Below are positions 1 through 6,713 of a DNA stretch of 31,538 nucleotides, piece after piece; within the stretch, counting starts at the first letter, position 1; every line of letters starts with the position of its first letter. Made by a program: the position numbers and the translations under genes. The notes under the pieces were generated by a model. That model was not told where the DNA came from, did not search any database, and was given only the letters and a program-made list of their open reading frames with translations. Source of the DNA: Pseudomonadota bacterium (GTDB taxonomy: Bacteria > Pseudomonadota > Alphaproteobacteria > Rhizobiales > Rhizobiaceae); assembly GCA_023444445.1 (NCBI GenBank), contig JAEXMK010000121.1:1-31538 (forward strand), read 5' to 3'.

Positions 1-117
1 GTGCGCGGATACCCCATTTGGGCGCTTCGAAAATGATGACGCCGTATAGATGTTTGCAATCGACCAGAGTCAAACCGCTTCAAAATCAAGCTTGCAACGG
101 GGGAACAGTCCATAGAT
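1..117. other. unassigned sequence at left window edge
   Basis: No coding frame or RNA gene can be supported here. The stretch abuts the broken end of the transposase fragment at 118. On the minus strand the transposase frame runs on into it for only 15 unrelated residues before a stop. It may belong to the element that interrupted the transposase, but no terminal repeat was identified. Confidence 0.4.
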
Positions 118-234
118 GTAGAACGACGCCGTGCTCATTCCATGCTCCCGGCATAAATCTGGCAAGAGGATGCCGCCTTCCGCCTGGCGCAAGATGGCAA
201 GGATTTGTGGTTCACTAAATCTGCTCATCTTCAT
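118..234 (-). pseudogene. IS3-family transposase OrfA, 5' fragment
   Basis: The minus-strand frame begins MKMSRFSEPQILAIL and continues to HGMSTASFY. This is the N-terminal helix-turn-helix of OrfA-type transposases of the IS3 family (IS407-like group). A GAGGAG ribosome-binding site lies just upstream of the ATG at 234. Family OrfA proteins usually continue with a tryptophan/lysine-rich second half and a leucine zipper, followed by OrfB with the DDE catalytic core. Here homology stops after about 39 residues at position 118, and the frame ends soon after in unrelated sequence. Upstream, the C/G-rich string near 290-306 could be the IS left end, which is inference. The gene cannot encode an active transposase; it marks past insertion and a rearrangement junction. 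Confidence 0.75.
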
Positions 235-380
235 CAAAATCTCCTCGATCATAAAGCCCGAGAAAATTCTACTTTTGAAGCCCGTTATTTGCCGGGGGGA
301 TTACCCGCGCAAGGCGGCCCACGCCGGAGGGGTACCGAAAATCCTTGCGCCGTCAGCATGAATGACGCGGCGCAAATGAC

Positions 381-413
381 AAAAAAGCCCGCTACCTGGC
401 GGGGTAGCGGGCT
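381..413 (-). terminator. rho-independent terminator (leftward)
   Basis: A perfect 11-bp inverted repeat pairs AGCCCGCTACC (386-396) with GGTAGCGGGCT (403-413) around a six-base loop. The A-run at 381-386 becomes a T-run immediately after the stem on the minus strand. It lies downstream of the leftward lipoprotein gene that ends at 545, so it most likely terminates that transcript. Confidence 0.8.
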
Positions 414-544
414 CTACGCGATAGCGCTGTTAGGGCAACGCCGCCGCAGTCTCTGATGCCATCGCGTTGGCACTCTGTGTCGTTGGAAAATAGATTATCT
501 ACGATAGGTTGCGAAAGGCTTACGCGAATTTGTAAAAAAAGGGA

Positions 545-952
545 TCACCACGGCGCAGGTTTCACTGGGGCTGCCGGAAATGGGCCTTGGCACAAGTATC
601 GGACTTCATACTGCGCCGCGACGATCAGGAAGGTTGACTTTGTCGTGCATGTACGACCGGTCGTCTGGAGCCACTCGATTGCCGCATTCTCATACCATGC
701 AGGGGATGTTTCTGTGGCGATCGCCGTAGGACTCGCGGTGCTCTGCTGCGGATTAATCTCTTGTGAGTCTCTTGCAATCAGAAGGCGGTTTTCTAGTGGC
801 TTGTCGAAAATCCGAAAAGTCAATCCGCTCGTGGCACTCTGCCATGTGACAGGGTGGATACCTTTAAAATCGTTCGTCGCATAGTTTATACTAGAGCATC
901 CGGCTGCTGCTAAAAGCACCACACCAGCGATTCCGTGATAGCGCGAATGCAT
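545..952 (-). CDS. small putative lipoprotein, function unknown
   Basis: Encodes about 135 residues. The N-terminus has a short basic start, a hydrophobic stretch and a lipobox-like LAAAGC at about residues 14-19, so the mature protein would be lipidated on Cys19 and followed by Ser-Ser. The ATG at 952 was chosen because a strong AAAGGGGA ribosome-binding site sits just upstream; the frame is open further upstream but that part shows no signal peptide. The mature domain has no family I recognise and ends in a proline/alanine-rich tail. A good terminator lies downstream at 381-413. It stands alone among accessory debris, with the small membrane protein gene upstream on the same strand but separated by its own terminator. 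It is likely membrane-anchored in the periplasm or outer membrane. Confidence 0.65.
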   Translation of the reverse strand: MHSRYHGIAGVVLLAAAGCSSINYATNDFKGIHPVTWQSATSGLTFRIFDKPLENRLLIARDSQEINPQQSTASPTAIATETSPAWYENAAIEWLQTTGRTCTTKSTFLIVAAQYEVRYLCQGPFPAAPVKPAPW

Positions 953-1069
953 GCATGTCCCCTTTGATAATGGGATGACACTACATCTACTTTCTTCGCG
1001 GTCAAGCTGAACGTGAATACCAGCGCACAGCATAATTACTGGGCGTGAAAACATTCCAAGTAGCGCACC

Positions 1070-1110
1070 AAAAAAGAGGCCCGTCGCACGCAATATGGCG
1101 ACGAGGCCTC
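1070..1110 (-). terminator. rho-independent terminator (leftward)
   Basis: The inverted repeat pairs GAGGCC (1076-1081) with GGCCTC (1105-1110) and CGTCGC (1082-1087) with GCGACG (1098-1103), with one bulged A at 1104. An A-run at 1070-1075 gives a T-run after the stem on the minus strand. It ends the transcript of the small membrane protein gene at 1150-1473. Confidence 0.75.
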
Positions 1111-1149
1111 ATGCCGCGGCCTGTTTCAGGGGACACGCGACGGCTGACC

Positions 1150-1473
1150 TTAACGCCGCAGATGAGACGATGCAATCAGAATAAGCGCCACGCAAACAGC
1201 CGCGGTCGGCCAGAAGTCGGTGGTACCGTCCCATGACCAGTTCCAAAAATAATAGCCTTCAAGATGAGGCGGAGGCATATGGACGGAGACCTCATAGTCG
1301 CGTTTCTCCCGGCCGTGAAAATGGCCTGCGGCAAACGCCAGACCTATAATCCAAGATTGTCGCCAGTTGAAAAACACCCTGAAGAGTGCTGCGACGATTG
1401 CGGCCATGATAACAGCTTCGAGAATATGGCCCGCCCAGTCCCAGTGCTGCTGAACATAGTTCCAATCTATCAT
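1150..1473 (-). CDS. small three-helix membrane protein, phage-like
   Basis: Encodes 107 residues with hydrophobic segments at about 14-35, 40-54 and 84-105. Between them is a polar loop starting HFHGREKRDYE (51-61) and a tryptophan-rich stretch near 77-88. The layout of a short membrane protein with a central GRE motif, an acidic/basic stretch, then a W..D-containing part and a last helix resembles small membrane proteins I associate with tailed-phage or prophage modules. That is a weak family impression, not a firm match. The ATG at 1473 has only a modest GGAAG-type ribosome-binding site. The gene has its own terminator at 1070-1110 and no functional neighbour. It may be a prophage remnant, or a free-standing inner-membrane protein of unknown role. 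Confidence 0.6.
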   Translation of the reverse strand: MIDWNYVQQHWDWAGHILEAVIMAAIVAALFRVFFNWRQSWIIGLAFAAGHFHGREKRDYEVSVHMPPPHLEGYYFWNWSWDGTTDFWPTAAVCVALILIASSHLRR

Positions 1474-1648
1474 CTTCCGTCGCTCTTATTCAGATTGAGT
1501 TCGTAAGCGACAATCCAAAAATTACAGTCATACGAAGATCATGGCTCGGATAACGCTTCTCGTCACGATAGTTTAAGCGAACCGCGCAAATCTTCTAGTA
1601 GAGACTGAGTTAAAGCTGGTCATAGGAGTGGTGGTTTCGATAACGAGG

Positions 1649-1674
1649 ATGCGCTGGTCAACGCCGCAGCGCAT
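1649..1674. terminator. hairpin downstream of RHH gene, possible terminator
   Basis: A perfect 8-bp stem pairs ATGCGCTG (1649-1656) with CAGCGCAT (1667-1674) around a ten-base loop, about 50 bases past the stop of the leftward RHH gene. There is no T-run on either side, so intrinsic termination is uncertain. Confidence 0.3.
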
Positions 1675-1724
1675 TGAAAGCCGGTGCTTGCGCTCCCGCC
1701 TACAAGTTTCCGAAACGGCGTTCG

Positions 1725-1877
1725 TCATTTTGGGAGGTAGCCTTGCTCCTTAAGCCAGTCCGTTACCAGCTTTTCCATCAGCGAAGACGTGGACCGCGAA
1801 TCATCCTTCGCAGCCTTTTCCAAGGCGCTTTTTATTTCAGGCGGGAGCCTGAAGGAGACAGGTAGGCTCTTGTGCAT
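1725..1877 (-). CDS. 50-residue ribbon-helix-helix DNA-binding protein
   Basis: A small gene encoding MHKSLPVSFRLPPEIKSALE, then an acidic/basic turn, then a second helix starting STSSLMEKLVTDWLKE and ending GYLPK. The alternating polar/hydrophobic strand at residues 4-11 followed by two amphipathic helices (about 13-24 and 30-45) is the classic RHH (MetJ/Arc/CopG) fold, which binds DNA as a dimer. The N-terminal strand would insert into the major groove. There is no visible Shine-Dalgarno before the ATG at 1877. Instead, an array of inverted and direct TGTAG repeats starts five bases upstream, so the message may be leaderless and self-repressed. RHH proteins of this size occur as antitoxins, plasmid copy or transfer regulators and free-standing repressors. 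No toxin gene is adjacent, so autoregulation is the safest inference. Confidence 0.8.
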   Translation of the reverse strand: MHKSLPVSFRLPPEIKSALEKAAKDDSRSTSSLMEKLVTDWLKEQGYLPK

Positions 1878-1881
1878 TATT

Positions 1882-1929
1882 TGTAGTTATCTGTAGTTGA
1901 CTGATGCCGCTCAGCTACATATAACTACA
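1882..1929. promoter_or_regulatory. symmetric four-half-site operator upstream of RHH gene
   Basis: TGTAG occurs at 1882-1886 and 1892-1896, and its reverse complement CTACA at 1915-1919 and 1925-1929. Each pair is spaced exactly 10 bases (one helical turn), and the whole array is a perfect dyad centred between 1905 and 1906. A longer exact inverted pair, ATCTGTAGTT (1889-1898) and AACTACAGAT (1923-1932), is contained in it. The array begins five bases upstream of the RHH start codon. Tandem half-sites one helical turn apart are typical of cooperative RHH dimer binding, so this is probably an autoregulatory operator. Confidence 0.75.
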
Positions 1930-1932
1930 GAT

Positions 1933-2341
1933 GCATTAATCAATCAAGCGGCCCGTTGTCGAGCTACTGGGGCTATTCAGGGCATAGGAAATCGCGCTTA
2001 CCGTCAGACCAAACATTCCATGCTTAAACACAACACAGTCCCGTCAAACTGAAGCACCCCAAACAGCGCCCAAAAAGACCTGCTGGCACACGGACTCGAA
2101 ATCGAAGTAGTCCTAACATCATCCGACAAGCGATGCGACATGAAGGTGGGGGAAAATAGCGTTCTCACCCGCATTCATCTTCTGCAGGTATGAGGCCCGA
2201 CGCTGCCGGTAGCGCGCCCTAGCCGCAAAGGCGGGCGACTATCTCGCACGAGCAATTGCGCTATTAAATTCTGATTGATGGCGAAATTGGAAGATTTCGG
2301 TTTCCTTCTCGCAAAGTGGGTTGTGCCGTGTACTTTGACGT
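1933..2341. other. non-coding or degenerate stretch between RHH and membrane protein genes
   Basis: About 400 bases in which no gene can be supported. One plus-strand frame (2053-2193) is free of stops and reads protein-like, but it has no start codon with a ribosome-binding site. It may be a decayed gene fragment. The right part should contain the promoter of the rightward membrane protein gene; no convincing -35/-10 pair was recognised. Confidence 0.4.
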
Positions 2342-2380
2342 GTGAAACTACCAGTGACTTTACATGATAGTTCAACGAGA

Positions 2381-3670
2381 ATGCACAGATCGACTAAGCA
2401 GCTTGACGATAGAAGCTTTACTAGTGCGTGCTGGGCAGCGCTTCGCTTGGCGTTTACACTGTACTGGAGGTTTTGGCCGCAACTGACCGCAATATGGTTG
2501 TCAGGCTTTATCGGAAACACCCTTCTTAACGAGTTGGCGGCAAAGATCGGTCGCTGGAACTCACTTGCCGGCCTGTCAACCCTTTCTCTGGTCGTCCTTC
2601 TCAAGCTCGTCATTATAATCTCGCTTTTCGACATGGTACGACCTGGATTGGTGTGTCTCGACGCAGCCAGTAGCAGACCCGCCTCAACAGCCAACCAGAC
2701 GCTGCAGGTGCCGCGCGCCAATTTCGTGACTGCGCTGTCACTTTCACTGATCCCGTTCTTTGCCTTTTACACTGCGTGGGGCTTCCTGGCCGATACGATC
2801 CGGGATTACTCCCGCCTTTCGCTTGACCTCATGCTTGCGGGCGACGGCAGCAAGCTCTTGGAAGTGTCGGACGGTGAGTGGCTGTTCGCTCCAATAGCGG
2901 TAGCATGGCTCATAAGGCGCGGCGCGAAAGCGCTTCATCAACGATCAAAAGCCTCGATCTGGCCGATCATCATCGTCATCTGTGAAGCCAACTGGGTATT
3001 TATAGGGATATTTGTGTTTTCGAATTGGCAAGGAGAAATCCGCGCTTGGCTTTCGCACCTGCCTGAGACAATTGGCATATTCTTGGGATTGTTGCAGCCT
3101 GTGAGCGAGGCCTCCGCGCAGGGCGTGCCACCTCCCCCAGAAACTGCGATTGACGCCTTTGACGTGCGCCTCAAAAGTATTTTCTTTTATAGCATTTATC
3201 CTGTGGTGTGGATGACGCTCGCGGCATTGATTTACGGTTACGACATCAACGGGGAGCGACCGCTCTCAAGTCAGCGCGTTGCGGGAGCTATTGCGAAATG
3301 GAATAGGGTGCCGAAAATAGTACGCGACTTCATTTCCCATTTCGTCGCCGGCACGGTAAAGCGCTACCGCGCACTAGCGGAAGGCGTTGGCCTCACAATC
3401 GGTTCAGGCATCGCACTCACTCTTTTTGCCGCGGTGACCTATCGGCTTCTCGACTGGGCTTCCGCTTGGGCCTGGTTTGGCATTTCGCAGTGGATCGGTC
3501 CACAGAATGTCATGTTGTGGCAGATCATCGCTCAGGCGATTTCGCTGTTTTTCGGTACTCCCAGCGATCCCGGATACGGCTTGCTTATCATGCCTATGAA
3601 GGTCTGCCTGCTGAGCGCAACGCTTGAAGTGGGCTTTTCCAAAGGCCGTGAATGGCGCATACGGGCGTGA
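2381..3670 (+). CDS. polytopic membrane protein, function unknown
   Basis: Encodes about 429 residues from the ATG at 2381, or 442 from a GTG at 2342; neither has a strong ribosome-binding site, so the start is uncertain. I count roughly seven to nine hydrophobic segments. In residues of the longer form these include about 37-60, 77-99, 128-150, 205-226, 279-298 and 350-372, plus shorter ones near the C-terminus. A polar loop with a proline run (PPPP) precedes the middle segment. No transporter signature, ATPase motif or catalytic motif was recognised. The C-terminus (EWRIRA) is basic and probably cytoplasmic. It converges, with a 46-base gap, on three coupled genes for small anchored proteins (3717-5426). 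The pairing suggests a joint envelope function, which is inference. Confidence 0.75.
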   Translation: MHRSTKQLDDRSFTSACWAALRLAFTLYWRFWPQLTAIWLSGFIGNTLLNELAAKIGRWNSLAGLSTLSLVVLLKLVIIISLFDMVRPGLVCLDAASSRPASTANQTLQVPRANFVTALSLSLIPFFAFYTAWGFLADTIRDYSRLSLDLMLAGDGSKLLEVSDGEWLFAPIAVAWLIRRGAKALHQRSKASIWPIIIVICEANWVFIGIFVFSNWQGEIRAWLSHLPETIGIFLGLLQPVSEASAQGVPPPPETAIDAFDVRLKSIFFYSIYPVVWMTLAALIYGYDINGERPLSSQRVAGAIAKWNRVPKIVRDFISHFVAGTVKRYRALAEGVGLTIGSGIALTLFAAVTYRLLDWASAWAWFGISQWIGPQNVMLWQIIAQAISLFFGTPSDPGYGLLIMPMKVCLLSATLEVGFSKGREWRIRA

Positions 3671-3680
3671 AGATGCTAAC

Positions 3681-3699
3681 TGTTGGTTCGAAACCAGCA
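3681..3699. terminator. hairpin in convergent gap, possible bidirectional terminator
   Basis: TGTTGGTT (3681-3688) pairs with AACCAGCA (3692-3699) with one G-T pair and a three-base loop. It lies in the 46-base gap between the ends of two convergent genes. No T-run follows on either strand, so its efficiency is doubtful. Confidence 0.35.
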
Positions 3700-3716
3700 T
3701 AAGGCGGCAAAGATGA

Positions 3717-4289
3717 TCAATCCAGTTTTAGCGGAATGGACAATGCCCAGGGCCGAGTTGAAGCGAAACTGATTCGTACGGAAAGGCTAGCAACCGCTTC
3801 CGCTGGGACGACAAATTTCTCTTCTATCAGTGCTGATTGCCCCTTTGCAGGAGGGTTCAACGACGCGATGCCGCAGTTATCTGCCGGCAGCTGTGTGGGA
3901 TCGAGCTCCCGGCTTATGTTTCGCGAAAGGCTGAGATCGAGTGGCAACCAGCGCCGGCCTTCTCTGTCACCAAGGCTAACCTGACATTGTGACCATCCAT
4001 CGCCAATATTACTTTCCGCCTCGACGTCCAGCCGCACAACAACAAGTCGCATTTCGCCTGGAAGCTTGATATTTTTATCTTTGCCATCTCCAAATAGACG
4101 AGCTGACTCAAGACGCCAACTGGCACCCGCGTAAACGAGATTTTGCGCGTCCTCGACGAAGTTTCTTTCGCTGCGACGTGCATATTCCTCAATATTTCGC
4201 CAGGCATTTGCCGCCAATGAGGCCGTGATCAGAACCGGCAGACTGATCAGCGAAATCCACCAGAGCCTGCGTTCGCCTTCACATGCCAT
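3717..4289 (-). CDS. N-terminally anchored small protein, unknown (third gene of three)
   Basis: Encodes about 190 residues from the ATG at 4289; a TTG at 4298 in the same frame is an alternative. A basic start (ERR) is followed by one strong hydrophobic segment at about residues 9-31 (containing LWWISLISLPVLITASL), giving a single anchor with the rest likely periplasmic. The soluble part starts with a charged, helical stretch and then looks like beta-rich sequence with several short alternating segments. No catalytic motif or named domain is evident. The gene is the last of a three-gene leftward set. Its start lies upstream of the preceding gene's stop at 4279-4281, so the two overlap by about ten bases and translation is probably coupled. 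Topology resembles its two upstream partners, suggesting subunits of one complex. Confidence 0.7.
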   Translation of the reverse strand: MACEGERRLWWISLISLPVLITASLAANAWRNIEEYARRSERNFVEDAQNLVYAGASWRLESARLFGDGKDKNIKLPGEMRLVVVRLDVEAESNIGDGWSQCQVSLGDREGRRWLPLDLSLSRNISRELDPTQLPADNCGIASLNPPAKGQSALIEEKFVVPAEAVASLSVRISFASTRPWALSIPLKLD

Positions 4290-4833
4290 CTTTGCCAATC
4301 TCTAGCACAGCTTTGGGCGCGGATGTGTCAGGCTCAAGTAATATATCGAGTTGATCGGCAAGCTGCGGCGCATATTGTTGTGAAAGCGCGAGTACCATGT
4401 GGCTCGTTTCACTTTCCGGCAACTCAAAAACAAAGACACCCTTGGTTGGCAACCCGGGTTGGACCGATTTCTCTGAAAGCGCCCCTTGTGCACGGGATGA
4501 CTGGCGATACATACGTCCCGACGTCCCTGTTATCGTTGCAGCCCTCACGTGTGTCGTTTCGTTGAAAGCCTGCAACTGCGCCGAAACGACGATCCAGATC
4601 CCCGATGTAGTTCGCTCGATAGGTTTACCAAACTGGATAAATGCAATGGATTTTGACATTTTTACCGGCCCGACTTTTGCGCCGAACATAGTTCCCGAAA
4701 CAAATTCGCCTTGTTTGCCTTGCGTTCTGATCGGTCCAGTTAGGGTGGCATAAGATGGGGTCGTATCCTTGAGCGTTGAAAGAAGTGTAGCCGCAACGCC
4801 AACGATAGCAATATGGGAAATCAATAGCCTCAA
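4279..4833 (-). CDS. exported or anchored small beta-rich protein, unknown (second gene of three)
   Basis: Encodes 184 residues. No ATG is available before the hydrophobic N-terminus; the frame starts at a TTG (4833) that overlaps the preceding gene's TGA as TTGA, with GGGTG upstream. This points to translational coupling with a rare start. Residues about 4-19 (ISHIAIVGVAATLLS) form a signal peptide or anchor. The remainder is beta-rich, with FGKPIERTTSGIWIVVSAQL followed by alternating strands. This resembles DUF4352-like immunoglobulin-type domains that compare a property to an added effect, a weak structural impression only. It shares order and topology with the genes on both sides, and all three were probably made from one message. 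Confidence 0.65.
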   Translation of the reverse strand: MRLLISHIAIVGVAATLLSTLKDTTPSYATLTGPIRTQGKQGEFVSGTMFGAKVGPVKMSKSIAFIQFGKPIERTTSGIWIVVSAQLQAFNETTHVRAATITGTSGRMYRQSSRAQGALSEKSVQPGLPTKGVFVFELPESETSHMVLALSQQYAPQLADQLDILLEPDTSAPKAVLEIGKDGM

Positions 4834-5426
4834 GGCATTTCACCCGACTTTTGGCCGACGGACAGCGCCAGTTCAAGATGCGCGACCGCACCGGAAGGAA
4901 ACCAGCCGGGGGCCGCATAAAGGTTGTCACGTCGCTTAAAAACGTCGCCTTCGACGGCCACTTCGAGCTTTTTCGGAAGCGGGATGGCCTCCGGCACTTC
5001 CCACATCGCTGTCACCCTTTCGGGCATCATTGGCTGTAGATCACCCAAGCTCTCTCGATCTCGGTCGAGGTAAAATTGCGGTCTGGAGGCGTTTTTTAGA
5101 TTTCTCAACTTCAGGAGGTCACCGTATATGTTCGAGCTTTCGCCGGAGCGATTTTGGAGAACCATCTCTAACAAAATCGCTTGCATACCCGGCCCTATTC
5201 TGGTGCCATCGGGTCGCAATGAAGTTTTTTTTGCAGAAATCAGTGTCACTTGCCACCGGCCTGCATTTACTGGGATGTTTACCTGCACATTAGGAACAAC
5301 ACTCTCTTCTCGGCTCTCATAAAGCGAATAGCCGAAGGCAACTCCGGCAGCCACCAGACCACCGAGACTTGTGAAAATCTTTTTCACAAGCGCACTGTCG
5401 GACTTTCTTTTTTTCCAACCGGACAT
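4830..5426 (-). CDS. N-terminally anchored small beta-rich protein, unknown (first gene of three)
   Basis: Encodes about 198 residues from the ATG at 5426, selected because GGAAAGG stands five bases upstream; a GTG at 5441 would add five residues. The N-terminus is strongly basic (GWKKRKSD), followed by one hydrophobic segment near residues 22-36 (FTSLGGLVAAGVAFGYSL). This fits a signal anchor with a cytoplasmic basic tail and an external C-terminal domain. The external part contains WQVTLISAKK, MQAILLEMVLQN and a long loop, a beta-sandwich-like pattern reminiscent of DUF4352-type domains (weak). It is the promoter-proximal gene of a coupled trio. Upstream lies a 9-base direct repeat, CTGACAACG, at 5474 and 5504 that may serve regulation. 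Confidence 0.7.
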   Translation of the reverse strand: MSGWKKRKSDSALVKKIFTSLGGLVAAGVAFGYSLYESREESVVPNVQVNIPVNAGRWQVTLISAKKTSLRPDGTRIGPGMQAILLEMVLQNRSGESSNIYGDLLKLRNLKNASRPQFYLDRDRESLGDLQPMMPERVTAMWEVPEAIPLPKKLEVAVEGDVFKRRDNLYAAPGWFPSGAVAHLELALSVGQKSGEMP

Positions 5427-5657
5427 GCAACCTTTCCGCACCGCCTCCCGGTCGGGAAATGTGCGTAGTCAAACTGACAACGTCAAGGCCATTCCAGAGT
5501 TATCTGACAACGATCATATGGAAAGTACAGAGCGATCCGGCATTGTCTCGACGCTCTAAAACAAGCCTCATGCGAATGGTAGCCACGATCAGGCTTTGTA
5601 GAGGCTTATACTTGAAAGATAACCAACATCCGCAATGTTGTCCCGGCATTCCTAACG

Positions 5658-6713
5658 TTATGATTGGCGCTTAATTGGCGCTGGCCCCGACGTTTCGCGG
5701 CAGATGAATCGTGCACCCAGCACAACTTTCATATCCTGCATGCTCTCTCCGTACACGATAGCGTCCTGCAAAAGCTTCAACGCATGTCTTCCCGCTTCCT
5801 GCGACAAGCCACTAAGGGTGGAGAGGGCGGGATGAGTCATCGCGGGGAGCGCGTCGTCGCAACCGATGAGGCTCATGTCCCTCGGCACGACGATCCCCAT
5901 GGCCGAGAGCCGGGCGTGAGCGCCCTGCGCGGTCAGATCGTCAAAGGCAAGGATCGCGGTCACGCCCGCTGCAACGGACTCCTCGGCGGCCTTTTCGCCG
6001 CCTTCGAAGCTCGGCTCGGACAGCTGGATGACCTCGAAGCGGATGCCTGCGCCCTTGCATGCTACGGTTGCGGCTTCAAGTCGCTGCTGGTTCGACCAGG
6101 ATTCCTTCGGGCCGGAGAGATAGGCGATATCACCATGGCCGTTCTCGATGAGGAAACCGATCGCCTCCCTCACCGCCGCCTGCGTGTCTATCAGCACGCG
6201 CGGCAATCCCGCGATGTCGCGATTGATCAGGGTTATCGGGTGCCTTTCGGCATGGGCCCGCACCTGCGCCTCGCTAAGTCGAGTCGAAGCCAGGATGATG
6301 CCGTCGGTCTGGCTAGCCAGACGCTGGAAAAGCGTGTTTTCCCGCGTCGCGCTTTCACCGGAAGAGCCCAGGAACAGACAGAGATCATAGGCGTCGGCAT
6401 TCTGCTGAATGGCCTTGATGAGCGGCGGAAAGAACGGGTTGGCAATATCCGGGACGAGCAGACCGATATTGCCCGTCCGGCCGGTGGACAGCGCACGGGC
6501 CATGTTGTTCGGCCGATAGCCGAGTTCCTCCGCAATCGACAATATCTGCTCGACCGTCTTCGGATTGAGCAGATCCGGCCGGCTGAAGGCGCGCGAAACC
6601 GTCGAGCGGGAGGTATTCGCGCGATGCGCTATTTCCTCCAGCGTCGGCTTCGCGCGTTCCTTCGACTTTTGTTCCTTCTTACCAGCGATAGTCCTGCCCC
6701 CCGTTATCGGCAC
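5658..6713 (-). CDS. LacI-family transcriptional regulator
   Basis: Encodes 351 residues. Residues about 22-75 form the LacI-type DNA-binding unit: TLEEIAHRANTSRSTVSRAF, then a hinge helix ending in LGYRPNNMARALSTGRTGNI. The rest is the periplasmic-binding-protein-like effector domain (GLLVPDIANPFF, TDGIILAS, DIAYLSGP, AFDDLTAQG, IGCDDALPA). It starts at a GTG inside the end of the preceding oxidoreductase gene, overlapping it by 35 bases, so it is the last gene of a leftward three-gene operon. By position it should control the divergent nagBA-ABC-uxuAB operon and its own operon through the two ATGCAA-CG-TTGCAT-like operators in 8709-8916. The inducer would be an intermediate of that pathway (inference). 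Confidence 0.9.
   Translation of the reverse strand: MPITGGRTIAGKKEQKSKERAKPTLEEIAHRANTSRSTVSRAFSRPDLLNPKTVEQILSIAEELGYRPNNMARALSTGRTGNIGLLVPDIANPFFPPLIKAIQQNADAYDLCLFLGSSGESATRENTLFQRLASQTDGIILASTRLSEAQVRAHAERHPITLINRDIAGLPRVLIDTQAAVREAIGFLIENGHGDIAYLSGPKESWSNQQRLEAATVACKGAGIRFEVIQLSEPSFEGGEKAAEESVAAGVTAILAFDDLTAQGAHARLSAMGIVVPRDMSLIGCDDALPAMTHPALSTLSGLSQEAGRHALKLLQDAIVYGESMQDMKVVLGARFICRETSGPAPIKRQS

Noticed and set aside
604..952. Longer version of the lipoprotein frame starting at 1093.
   Set aside because: The extra upstream residues lack a ribosome-binding site and would bury the lipobox; the start at 952 has a strong one.
2053..2193. Stop-free plus-strand frame reading AQKDLLAHGLEIEVVLTSSD and further.
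   Set aside because: No start codon with ribosome-binding site, only 47 codons, and no family recognised; perhaps a decayed fragment but not supportable as a gene.
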